From contig CAJTPS010000021.1 in the NCBI GenBank assembly GCA_910578555.1, positions 5,204 to 69,203 on the forward strand: DNA of 64,000 bases, written 5' to 3'. Every line of letters starts with the position of its first letter. Within the stretch, counting starts at the first letter, position 1. The DNA comes from an uncultured Lachnospiraceae bacterium. Lineage in GTDB: Bacteria > Bacillota > Clostridia > Lachnospirales > Lachnospiraceae. Both the position numbers and the translations under genes were made by a program. The notes beneath the pieces are model-generated. The model was given only the letters and a program-made list of their open reading frames with translations, did not search any database and had not been told where the DNA came from. Below, in pieces: positions 16,259 to 24,978 of the stretch.

Positions 16259-19200
16259 TTAATAGATTGCTTTCTTCCCGATCGTAAACTTAACCGTCAC
16301 ACTGCCGCCGTATCTTCCGGCTCCGGTGACTGTCACACTGCCTTTGTTCTTGCCGGCCGTCAGGTTCGCGCCATAGCTTAATGTATAGTCGATACCCGCC
16401 GTCAGTTTCTTCAGCTTATATTTGCCGCTTTCCGCCGTCAGCTTCGTCTCGTCCTTCTCTTTATCCTTCTTCGCCGCGCTGACTGCCGTTTTCTCCCCAT
16501 AGTATACCGCCACATCCGGCGTAACCTGTCCGCCGGTATAGATATTCTGCCCGGTTTCCTCGGACGGCACCACATACAGGCATGACGCAGTCAGCTTGTC
16601 CGCATAGATATACTGCCCCAGCGGTATGATCCTCTCCCCGGTATAACAGCCTCTTCCTTTCACCGTCGCCGAAGGTTCTTCCGGTAATGCCGTCCCGGCT
16701 GCAACCGCATCCGCATAGGATTTGATCTTTTCGGGCGTACAGTTCGTCTCATCGACGATATAGTCCTTTGTTTCGCCCACTCCAAGCGCTTTCTTTCCTT
16801 CCACAAGCTTAAGCTTGAAGTCCTTGTATTTCATGCCGTCCTTCTTCTGTACCTGCGCACACGATACGCTCACGGTCTGTCCGTCAATGGCTGATTCTAT
16901 GGAAGCCGGTATAATGTTAAACGGCACTTCGACTTTTCCTGCATAATTTCCTTTACCCGTAACGATCAGGAGCGGCTTTTTATTTTCGGCTGTCTGCGCT
17001 GTCGTCACTGCATTATTATTCTTATATTTTACGGTGTAGTCCGTGCCTTCGCGCAGCGGTGCACCCGCTTCATTTGTGATCCTGAAGGAAAGCTTCGCCC
17101 CGTTCTTGCTGTAAACGGCAGCAGCCGCGGTATTCCCGGCCTGCGCCGCCGTACCGCCCTGTGTATTTACGGTTTCTCCACCTGTCTGTCCCGCGCCATT
17201 TTGTGACAGAACTGTCAGTCTTTCTCCCGCCAGCTCCTGCGCCGTGATCTTAAAGGTTTTCGTAAAGCTGCCGCTATAACCGGACTCCGGCTTTGCTATG
17301 AAGGTCATGGCGGCAGTGCCTTTTTTCACGTTATTCTTATAAGTGATGATATAGTGTTCACCATAGACCAGTTCCTGTGCAACCGGGTTATTATTTGTCA
17401 CCTTCGTCGTCAGCATAACCTTATTCTGTGTCACTGCTTTGCCGGTATAGGGCATGGAAGCCTGCCAGCCCGTCCAGTCCGGCTGGTTCACATTGTAAGT
17501 CTTCACATTGATCGTTTTCGCACTGAAAGCTGCACCTGTGATCTTAAAGGTGACGCTCTTCGTGCCAACATATCCGTTTGTTCCTGTAAGGGTCATGGTC
17601 GCCGTGCCCGCGGCAAGATTTGAGCCTGCGTAATCAATCGTGTAGTCTTTGCCCCAGACCAGACCTTCTCCGCCTGTCTTTCCGTTCTTCCCGGCCTTCA
17701 CAAGGAACATGTCGTCTGCATTGCTCTCCGGCGTACTACTTATCTCACCCTCTTGCGTCACTTTATAGTATTTCTTTGCAGCAGCGTCATAATATCCGGG
17801 CGTCAGCAACACGTCTTCCCCCGTGTAAGCGTGCGTCTTCTGTTTTTTGCCCAGGGTGACAGAAGCATGCTTCATCAGCTTCTGTTTCTGTGCCACATAA
17901 AGCTTTCTCCTGACCGCTCCAGTATAGTTACCCTTACCGGTAATCGTCAGAATGTAGCTGCCTGCATGGAGCGGGAGTTTTCCCTGTGTCAGTGCAACCT
18001 CCGCACCATTCTCATCCTGCACGCTGAGCGCATAGTCTTTGTCCGCTTTCATCGCCTTCTTATATTTCATGGAGCTTACGATCTTTGCCGTCTTGTCTGC
18101 CTTCTCCTCGAACTGGTCTGTGTATTTCAGGACAAATCCCGCGGCCAGCGGCGTGTTGTCTGTGACGTCCGCAGTGTCCCCCTCTGCGGCGATATTCGCC
18201 GGCAGGATCAGGAAGTTGCGGTAGATAGTCTCCGTGTAGTTTCCTTTGCCCGTGATGGCCACATAGGGACATTCCTTACTGAAATGGCCTGTAACATCTG
18301 TTATCTTTTCACTTGCTTTCCCGGGATCGGTGACCTTCGCGGTGCCGCCTGCCGCCAACGGTTTTCCATCCTCACCGGTCTGCACAGCATCCGTATTACG
18401 GACATATTTTACAGTATAATCTTTTCCTTCCTTCAGAAGCGTTGTACCGTCACTGTCATATACGGTCACCGACGGTTTTAACGCACTTCCCGTATAAGTC
18501 AGATCGGGTATCTCCTGCACGCACAGTTTCAGGCCGTCCCCGTTCTGTGCTGCCGCAGTGAGCCAGCACGCATACAGTGTGAGGTCGGACTGTACCGTAT
18601 CCGTATCAAAATCCCACTCTTTTCCTTTGGCAAAAGTCCTGTCCTGATACCAGCCCGCAAACACATATCCCTGCTCTTTCGCTGCCGGCGTCCGCTCGCT
18701 GTCCGCAAGCTCCAGAAGCGCTCCCGCCTTGATACCGCCCTTCGTAAAGGAATCACAATGGCCCATGCCGTCAAAGGTGACGGTGTACACGACCCGCTCC
18801 TCCGACACCGTGAGGATTCCTGGCATATATGTGATCTGGTAATTCATGCCGGCGTCTGCGCCTGACGGGTGGATGTAGTATACGCCCGCTTTTGACGTGT
18901 CGATGGCGCTAACCGCCTTTGTGCCCGCTTCGTCTTCCGTGACGGTATAAACAGGCTCCCTGTGCAGTGTATCTTCATGCAGAAGTCCCATCGCTTCATA
19001 TCCGAAGTCTTTCCGGTACTGCTCCACCGGGACAGAGGCGCTGCCTTCTCCCTGCTGCGCCTGCATCAGCACGACCAGGTCTTTTGCCTTTACGGATGCA
19101 TCCGCCTGCGTGATCGTAAACGGATACGCTGCGCTTCCCACATAATCCGGGTCACTCTCCTGCACCGATACGGTCAGTACATAGTTTCCTGCATTCACCG

Positions 19201-22200
19201 GCTCTTCCGCTGTCGCCGGATAAGCCGTGCCGTCCGCCATTGTTCCGCTGTAGCGGTACACGAGCGTCACTTTTTCCGTAATGTCTGTACCGTCCTCCGT
19301 TTTCACAACCGCCTCACCGCTGTAAGCGACCGGCGTGCCGCTGTACACACTGCTTTCCTGGATTACAATGCCGGAGATCACCGCCGTTTTCTTCGAAGCC
19401 ATGGTAATCTTCACAGTCAGCTCCACGTCTTTATAATTTTGGAAAGACACCTTTATCTTTATAGAAGCCGCATCGCCCTCCTGTGCCGCATTGGTGCCGT
19501 ATGTAAGGATACCGTCCTTAATATCCGCCGTAACAGGCGTGTTGGAAAAAATGCTGTCTGTGTCTTCCACACTCACAATCTCATAGCCGGTCTTCTTCCC
19601 ATTGGCCGCAAAACTGCCTGTCAGGTCTATTTTCCGGTTCGACTGTGCCTGTGTGCACTGTGAGGCTGTAACGTTCTTCATCTCCGCTGCGGGCGCGTCC
19701 GCCTTGTGGATCGCAAAGGACTGCGTAGCCGTACCGCTGTATTTTCCCATACCTTTGATGATTACCGCCGGCACCGCCGCGCTGCCGGATGAGACAGCTG
19801 CAATACCTGTGCCGCTTTCTGTTCCGGCATTACCGCCTGACTCCCCAGAAGCTTCTCCTGTCCCATCCGCTCCGGACTCTTCATATGCATTTACGTTATT
19901 GCGATAGGTTACGGTATAGTCTGTGCCTTCTGTCAATGTTACCGTCGTTTCCGTGCCGTCTGCCGCCGGTCTGGTATAAGTTACCGTAAGCGGGTTCGGC
20001 GTCTTGGGTGTCCCATCGTATATATAGTTATAGTCGCTTTCTGACGGAAGCGTGACAGTTGCATTTGCGGCGGTCAGAATATGCGCCACGGTCAGCGTGA
20101 TCTTTCCCGACAGCGTCTTCCCGTCCTTCGTGTAAGTCACCACCAGTTCCTGCATGCCCGGCTCCGTCGTGGAGAGGGATGCCGCATTGGTGGTATAGCC
20201 GTCCGTCTGGCCGTCTGACTGCACAAGCTTCCGGACGCTGCCGTCCGCCCCGTACCAGGTGACTGTCAGGTCGTCCGTCCCGATCGTCTCGCCGCAGCCG
20301 TAAAGGGTCTTCTTCTTAGAGACTTCCATGCGCGCCGCGGAGACAGCCGGCTTGCTGCCTTTCTGGATCAGGACGCTGTACGGAAGGTTTTTGGGCAGGC
20401 AGTTATCCGTAAGCTTCGTGCCGTCAGCCATGTACCACTCCTCGTCCCCTTTATAATTGTCGCCTCCTGTAATGGCAATGTTAATCTTTACATTATAGGG
20501 CGTGTAGAGCATGGTAAGCTTTTCACAGTTATAGAGCGGCGCAAGCTGTGACCAGCCATCCTTCAGATATTCATAATTAAAGTTGCTCATGTCCAGGGTT
20601 TCCAGGCTCGTACAGCTATCAAACATATCAGCCACCGGTAAATATGTACATTCTCCGTTTTCATCGATCATATGCAGTTCAGCAGTTCCAAGGTTGCCCA
20701 GTTTTACCTCCTGCAAGCTGCTACACACGGCAAACATGCCGGTCATCGTAGTTACATTCCCAAAGTCCACTCCGCTCAAGTCAATCTGTGTCAGACCACT
20801 ACACCCTCCAAACATACTGTTCGTACTTTCTACCTTTGAAGTGTCCAATCCGCCCAGATCAATGCTTGTCAGCTTAGGCATAATGTAAAACATGAAATCC
20901 ATGTTTGTCACATTTGAAGTATCCAGTCCACTCAGATCAATACTGGTCAGCTCAGACTGACCTCTAAACATGGAATCCATGTTTGTCACATTTGAAGTAT
21001 CCAGTCCACTCAGATCAATACTGGTTAAACAATAGATTCGCTGCCTGTAACCGCCTATGCCACCGCCATCCACACTCGCGAACATATAAGACATGTCTGT
21101 CACATGCTCCGTATTAAGGGTACGCAGATCAATATCCCCTTTGCTGTTGGCGAACATACGGTTCATATCTGTTATAGTATCAGTTCGCAGTTTACTAAAA
21201 TCCACTCCTGTCAGATCACAAGTACTGAATAATCCTCCAAGTGTTGTCGTAACACTCGTATCCAGTCTCCCAAAGTCAAGCCCCCTCACATTACATCCCT
21301 CAAAGATACCGCGCAGCGTCGTGACGCTGCTCAGATCAAGCCACGCCAGATCAAGCCCGGTTAAATTCTGCCTTTCCTGACCAACTTTACACCCGTAAAG
21401 ACTTTCCGGATCACTGTTGCATGCAAACATATAGCTCATATCCGTAACACTATGTGTTGTAAAACTGCCGCCCAGCACGATCTGCTGAAAGTCACAGTTT
21501 GTAAACATATGTCGCATATCTGTAGTCTTTCCCGTATCCCAGCCGCTTAAGTTCATATCTCCCCAATTGGTGCATTCATAAAACATGAAAGACATATTTG
21601 TCACACTTGAAGTATTGAAACCGCTTACGTCTACATTTTTCAGACCACTACAACCACTAAACATGCTGGACATATCCGTTACATTTCCCGTATGAAAGTT
21701 TTGTCCCAAGTCAACAGTTTCCAGTTTGTAACAGCCCTGAAACATGCCGGACATGTCAGTCACTGACCCGGTATCGGATCCTGTAAAACTGATTTTTGTT
21801 AAGTTATAGCAATCGCTAAACATATAAGAGGCATCCGTCATTCCGCTCACTTTAATCTCCGCGGTCTTGATCTTAGACTTTGTGTTAAAATTTTTGCACC
21901 ACGGTCCTCGCGGAAGCGCACTGCTTCCTCCACCGACCTTGGCAAAGTCCCCCGTGCCTTCCACCGTCAGCTTTCCTTCAGCGTCAACCACCCATGTGAT
22001 ATTCTCATAAGCGCCGCTGTCGATCGCGTCCGCGGGCACTGCCAATGCGCGCATCTCTTCCTGTTCTTCCAGCGTATTCTCCGACACGGAATTATCTGAA
22101 ACAGACTCCGCTTCCTCCGGGTCATCTGTTTCTTCTTCCGTTGTCTCATCCGCACCGGGCGTCTCCGGTACTTCTATCATATCATCCGTTAAAGTATCTT

Positions 22201-22639
22201 CCTCATCAGACGTGTCCTGTTCCCTTTCCCCGTCGTCCGCTGCGCCGTCCGAGGGGGCGGTATTCTCATCTTCGTTATTCCATTCATCCTTAGATGCTTC
22301 GGCGCTTTCTGTTTCCTCTCCGTCGTCAGGCTCCTGCACCTGATCTTCCGCATCCCCGCTGTCCGGGTTCTGTGTCTGGCTTCCGTCATCCTCCATTTCT
22401 TCTGCGCTGCTGTCCGCTTCAGGCTCCTGCACTGTCTCTTCCTGCACCTCCATGCCAGGATTCATTATCTCACCCGACATGCTTTCACCGGAACTCTCCG
22501 TCTGCTCCGCCGCCATAGCAGTCTCCTGTGCCAATGCCGGAAACACAGTCGCCAGATCAGCCGCCAGCAGGCTAATGCAGAAGAATCCCGCCATAAGCCT
22601 ACGCCTTACCTGTCCTGCTTTCTTTGTCCACTTCATCAT
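16259..22639 (-). CDS. giant secreted DUF285 (BspA-like) / Ig-like repeat surface protein
   Basis: The protein has 2126 residues. Residues 1-38 are a signal peptide (cationic start, hydrophobic core, cleavage near ALAQ). Residues about 40-195 are a very acidic linker rich in Glu, Asp and Ser. From about 210 to 700 come roughly fifteen DUF285 units of the type VTDMSxMFxxCxxLxxIDLSG, as in BspA-like adhesins. A bacterial Ig-like domain (about 770-850) follows, then many modules ending in GKGNYTG-type strands, and one Listeria-Bacteroides (InlB B-type) repeat with GYVFAGWYQD...LTLYACW near 1260-1330. It has no LPXTG sortase motif, no C-terminal membrane helix and no visible cell-wall binding domain, so its anchoring is unclear. 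It stands alone, with its own promoter and terminator. A role in adhesion or host contact is inference from the family. Confidence 0.9.
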   Translation of the reverse strand: MMKWTKKAGQVRRRLMAGFFCISLLAADLATVFPALAQETAMAAEQTESSGESMSGEIMNPGMEVQEETVQEPEADSSAEEMEDDGSQTQNPDSGDAEDQVQEPDDGEETESAEASKDEWNNEDENTAPSDGAADDGEREQDTSDEEDTLTDDMIEVPETPGADETTEEETDDPEEAESVSDNSVSENTLEEQEEMRALAVPADAIDSGAYENITWVVDAEGKLTVEGTGDFAKVGGGSSALPRGPWCKNFNTKSKIKTAEIKVSGMTDASYMFSDCYNLTKISFTGSDTGSVTDMSGMFQGCYKLETVDLGQNFHTGNVTDMSSMFSGCSGLKNVDVSGFNTSSVTNMSFMFYECTNWGDMNLSGWDTGKTTDMRHMFTNCDFQQIVLGGSFTTHSVTDMSYMFACNSDPESLYGCKVGQERQNLTGLDLAWLDLSSVTTLRGIFEGCNVRGLDFGRLDTSVTTTLGGLFSTCDLTGVDFSKLRTDTITDMNRMFANSKGDIDLRTLNTEHVTDMSYMFASVDGGGIGGYRQRIYCLTSIDLSGLDTSNVTNMDSMFRGQSELTSIDLSGLDTSNVTNMDFMFYIMPKLTSIDLGGLDTSKVESTNSMFGGCSGLTQIDLSGVDFGNVTTMTGMFAVCSSLQEVKLGNLGTAELHMIDENGECTYLPVADMFDSCTSLETLDMSNFNYEYLKDGWSQLAPLYNCEKLTMLYTPYNVKINIAITGGDNYKGDEEWYMADGTKLTDNCLPKNLPYSVLIQKGSKPAVSAARMEVSKKKTLYGCGETIGTDDLTVTWYGADGSVRKLVQSDGQTDGYTTNAASLSTTEPGMQELVVTYTKDGKTLSGKITLTVAHILTAANATVTLPSESDYNYIYDGTPKTPNPLTVTYTRPAADGTETTVTLTEGTDYTVTYRNNVNAYEESGADGTGEASGESGGNAGTESGTGIAAVSSGSAAVPAVIIKGMGKYSGTATQSFAIHKADAPAAEMKNVTASQCTQAQSNRKIDLTGSFAANGKKTGYEIVSVEDTDSIFSNTPVTADIKDGILTYGTNAAQEGDAASIKIKVSFQNYKDVELTVKITMASKKTAVISGIVIQESSVYSGTPVAYSGEAVVKTEDGTDITEKVTLVYRYSGTMADGTAYPATAEEPVNAGNYVLTVSVQESDPDYVGSAAYPFTITQADASVKAKDLVVLMQAQQGEGSASVPVEQYRKDFGYEAMGLLHEDTLHREPVYTVTEDEAGTKAVSAIDTSKAGVYYIHPSGADAGMNYQITYMPGILTVSEERVVYTVTFDGMGHCDSFTKGGIKAGALLELADSERTPAAKEQGYVFAGWYQDRTFAKGKEWDFDTDTVQSDLTLYACWLTAAAQNGDGLKLCVQEIPDLTYTGSALKPSVTVYDSDGTTLLKEGKDYTVKYVRNTDAVQTGEDGKPLAAGGTAKVTDPGKASEKITDVTGHFSKECPYVAITGKGNYTETIYRNFLILPANIAAEGDTADVTDNTPLAAGFVLKYTDQFEEKADKTAKIVSSMKYKKAMKADKDYALSVQDENGAEVALTQGKLPLHAGSYILTITGKGNYTGAVRRKLYVAQKQKLMKHASVTLGKKQKTHAYTGEDVLLTPGYYDAAAKKYYKVTQEGEISSTPESNADDMFLVKAGKNGKTGGEGLVWGKDYTIDYAGSNLAAGTATMTLTGTNGYVGTKSVTFKITGAAFSAKTINVKTYNVNQPDWTGWQASMPYTGKAVTQNKVMLTTKVTNNNPVAQELVYGEHYIITYKNNVKKGTAAMTFIAKPESGYSGSFTKTFKITAQELAGERLTVLSQNGAGQTGGETVNTQGGTAAQAGNTAAAAVYSKNGAKLSFRITNEAGAPLREGTDYTVKYKNNNAVTTAQTAENKKPLLIVTGKGNYAGKVEVPFNIIPASIESAIDGQTVSVSCAQVQKKDGMKYKDFKLKLVEGKKALGVGETKDYIVDETNCTPEKIKSYADAVAAGTALPEEPSATVKGRGCYTGERIIPLGQYIYADKLTASCLYVVPSEETGQNIYTGGQVTPDVAVYYGEKTAVSAAKKDKEKDETKLTAESGKYKLKKLTAGIDYTLSYGANLTAGKNKGSVTVTGAGRYGGSVTVKFTIGKKAIY
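20896..21025. repeat. identical 52-nt direct repeats inside the DUF285 region
   Basis: A 52-base sequence at 20896-20947 is repeated without change at 20974-21025. The 78-base spacing equals 26 codons, one DUF285 unit, so recombination or slippage between the copies would add or remove a unit without breaking the frame. Confidence 0.9.
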
Positions 22640-22789
22640 CTTTTCCCTCTCATTTCATTTTCTACTTTGATTCGGTTACCTGACATCCCTTGTTCTGATA
22701 TCAATCCAACCTGATTCCTGACACTTCCGCTATCTCATAGCTTTCGTTCGGCATATAATACTGCCCCAGATGCTTATGCCTTTTTCTAA

Positions 22790-22820
22790 ATTCTACCCCC
22801 CCCCACTTCAAATTTGTCAA
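22790..22820 (-). promoter_or_regulatory. promoter with a G9 tract in the spacer (putative phase switch)
   Basis: On the minus strand a perfect -35 box TTGACA (22820-22815) is followed by a 19-base spacer that ends in nine consecutive G (22804-22796) and by TAGAAT (22795-22790) as -10. Transcription would start near 22783, leaving a leader of about 145 bases before the giant gene. The spacer is 2 bases longer than the 17-base optimum, so this genome copy may be in a weak or OFF state. Slipped-strand changes in the G run would tune the promoter, as known for spacer homopolymers in other pathogens and commensals. Confidence 0.75.
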
Positions 22821-22908
22821 GGCGATATCTTTATAACCATATATCCAGTTCCGTTGTCCGTTGAAAACGCGCCACGCCATTTACTTTTTATGTTCCACTT
22901 TTACGATA

Positions 22909-22944
22909 TCAAAAAAAACAGCTTTGAGTTTCCTCTTAGCTGTT
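22909..22944 (-). terminator. intrinsic terminator downstream of the ABC transporter operon
   Basis: On the minus strand AACAGCT, a 14-base loop, AGCTGTT and then at least six T form an intrinsic terminator. The stem overlaps the end of the degraded DUF1703-type fragment. It would end transcription that comes from the trpX-like operon and protect the promoter of the giant gene. Confidence 0.75.
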
Positions 22945-23109
22945 CTTTCTTTTCTTATCATACCTCACCAGCACAATCTCCCCGGCATAATCTTCCAGCG
23001 CCTGCGTATAATGCTTCTCCTTAATCTGACCAGCCGCCCACGCTCATGGCGTTCTCGAACTCTCGGGTAATCTCCCTGTTCGGGATAAAGGCTTCCTTGC
23101 GAATATTAT
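22936..23109 (-). pseudogene. remnant of an AAA-ATPase/PD-(D/E)XK (DUF1703-type) gene
   Basis: Two short stretches in different frames resemble the C-terminus of the DUF1703-type ATPase/nuclease proteins that are abundant in Lachnospiraceae. One reads KEAFIPNREITREFENAM ending at a stop; the other reads EKHYTQALEDYAGEIVLV and ends at 22936. The characteristic YTQALEDYAGEI motif and the FIPNREI motif are in the family order. No start and no upstream domain remain between this fragment and the ABC ATPase gene, so only a frameshifted tail survives. Confidence 0.6.
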
Positions 23110-23154
23110 AACCTGTTTTTCGCTTTTTCGCAGCCAGAATGCTTTTCGTTCACG

Positions 23155-23955
23155 CTAAGCCAACAATATCCTGTCATTATCCAGGCGCCTGCCCGCCTGC
23201 TCCCGGAACGCCGCAAGCAGATCATCCACCGTCATCTTCTCCCGCTCTTCGCCGCAGACATCCAACACAATATGCCCGCCGTCCATCATCAGCGTGCGGC
23301 TGCCCATGGTAAGCGCCTGCTGCATATTATGGGTCACCATAAGGCATGTGATCTTACGCTCTGCCACGATCCGGCGGGTCAGCTCCAGCACTTTCTGCGC
23401 CGTAGCCGGATCCAGTGCCGCCGTATGTTCGTCCAAAAGCAGCAGCTTCGGCGTGACCACCGTTGCCATAAGCAGTGTCAATGCCTGTCTCTGTCCGCCG
23501 CTCAACAGCCCGACTGGTTGCTTCATGCGGTCTTCCAGTCCCATATCAAGCATGGCAAGCTGCTCTCTGAACAACTGTTTCTCCCTGCTGCTGATCCGGC
23601 TGAAATACGCATGTCTGACGGTGGATGCACGCAGGTAGGCAAGTGCCATATTCTCTTCAATGGTCATATGCGGTGCAGAACCTTTTAACGGGTCCTGAAA
23701 AAGATGTCCGATCTCTTTGCTCCTGATATGCTCCCTGCGGTAAGTGATATCCTCCCCCGCCAGAATGATCTGCCCGGCGTCTACATAGAAAGCCCCCGTA
23801 ATCGCATTAAATAGGGTAGATTTACCTGCCCCGTTGCTTCCCACGATCGTCGCAAAGTCTCCGTCCGCCAGTTCGAGATTCACCCGCTCCAGCGCCTTCT
23901 TCTCATTCACCGTACCCGGATGAAAAGTCTTGGAAATATTCTTCAGTGTCAACAT
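23155..23955 (-). CDS. TrpX-type ABC importer, ATP-binding protein
   Basis: This ABC ATPase has 266 residues from MLTLKNISKTF. It shows Walker A GSNGAGKSTLFNAI (about 40), signature LLSGGQRQALTLLMA, Walker B LLLLDEHTAALDPATA and the switch His in LMVTHNMQQAL. The start at 23955 is preceded by GAGGAGGACGAGGAGA and overlaps the permease gene by 7 bases; a longer frame to 24093 is only the permease read in another frame. The family is the ATPase of the three-gene importers with an ABC_sub_bind (TrpX-like) lipoprotein. It is the last gene of the operon. Confidence 0.92.
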   Translation of the reverse strand: MLTLKNISKTFHPGTVNEKKALERVNLELADGDFATIVGSNGAGKSTLFNAITGAFYVDAGQIILAGEDITYRREHIRSKEIGHLFQDPLKGSAPHMTIEENMALAYLRASTVRHAYFSRISSREKQLFREQLAMLDMGLEDRMKQPVGLLSGGQRQALTLLMATVVTPKLLLLDEHTAALDPATAQKVLELTRRIVAERKITCLMVTHNMQQALTMGSRTLMMDGGHIVLDVCGEEREKMTVDDLLAAFREQAGRRLDNDRILLA

Positions 23956-24905
23956 GTCTCCTCGTCCTCCTCTCCGACCGCACCGTTTCTTCCAAACGGC
24001 ATCCTGTGTGTCCGGTAGAAGTCCGCCTTGCCTTTCAGATAAGGAAAAGCAATGGCAAACGCAACGATCAACGCAGACACCAGTTTCAGACATTCCGCCG
24101 GCACATTTAAACGAAGTGCAACCGCCACGATAAAACGATAGAAACAGCTTCCCAGAATAACACCCGCAACCTTCCGAAACATACCGCCTTTGCCGATAAT
24201 CGTCTCTCCGATCATCAGACTTGCCAGCGCAATCGTCACCATACCTGTTCCCAGATTGATATCACAGGACTTCTGATATTGTGCCAGAACCGCACCAGAA
24301 AGCGCCGTCAGGGAATTAGCCACACAGAGCCCTACCGTGATCGTAAATGCCGGATTGATGCTGGAAGCCCGCACCATATATTCATTATCTCCAGTGGCAC
24401 GAATGGAAAGACCGAGCCGCGTATTGAGGAACCATGCCAGAACAGTTCCCATGAGAACCACAATCAATGCCACAATCGCTAATTTATACCAGTTCCCGTA
24501 CCATGCCGCCTCAGACACATCTTTTGCCAGACTAAAAACCGTGTCACAGCCAAACAGATTTACATTGGAGGCAAATCCCATAACGGCGATATTAACCGTA
24601 TACAGTCCCGTATTCACAATGATTCCGGCGAGGATGGACGGCACCCCCATCTTCGTCTGCAGGAATGCCGTCACAAATCCGGAGCACACGCCGGCCGCCA
24701 TAGCCGCCGGGAATGCCAGAAACGGATGTCCCTCCATGGTAACCACGGCGCCCACGGCGCAGCCTAATGTAAAACAGCCGTCCGTGGAGAGATCCGCAAT
24801 ATTTAAGATACTGAATGATATAAAAAGCGCCAGCGCCACAAGGGAATAAATACACCCCAGTTCCAACGCGCTCTGTATGATGGATAATGTAAATAATGAT
24901 CCCAT
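23949..24905 (-). CDS. TrpX-type ABC importer, permease
   Basis: A 318-residue membrane protein related to the branched-chain amino-acid type permeases (BPD_transp_2). Around eight to nine hydrophobic segments are visible (e.g. LGCIYSLVALALFISFSILNIA, LAIVALIVVLMGTVLAWFL). Motifs such as LSTDGCFTLGCAVGA and RATGDNEYMVRASSIN are typical of permeases that work with ABC_sub_bind proteins. It lies 73 bases downstream of the lipoprotein gene and overlaps the ATPase gene. Confidence 0.92.
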   Translation of the reverse strand: MGSLFTLSIIQSALELGCIYSLVALALFISFSILNIADLSTDGCFTLGCAVGAVVTMEGHPFLAFPAAMAAGVCSGFVTAFLQTKMGVPSILAGIIVNTGLYTVNIAVMGFASNVNLFGCDTVFSLAKDVSEAAWYGNWYKLAIVALIVVLMGTVLAWFLNTRLGLSIRATGDNEYMVRASSINPAFTITVGLCVANSLTALSGAVLAQYQKSCDINLGTGMVTIALASLMIGETIIGKGGMFRKVAGVILGSCFYRFIVAVALRLNVPAECLKLVSALIVAFAIAFPYLKGKADFYRTHRMPFGRNGAVGEEDEETC

Positions 24906-24978
24906 AAAAACCTCTTTCTATCTCCCTGCAATTTTTTATCTGAAAAGATCTGGTGCCCCGCAATCCTCTACCGGATCT

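Noticed and set aside
17753..18481. Long plus-strand frames (over 200 codons) inside the giant surface-protein gene
   Set aside because: They are antisense to an obvious, continuous coding frame and show no protein family features.
20580..21900. DUF285 DNA repeats as a CRISPR array or transposon
   Set aside because: They are coding repeats in frame with the surface protein, mostly diverged.
23955..24093. Longer N-terminus of the ABC ATPase
   Set aside because: It overlaps the permease C-terminus and has no similarity to ATPases; the ATG at 23955 has the proper Shine-Dalgarno.
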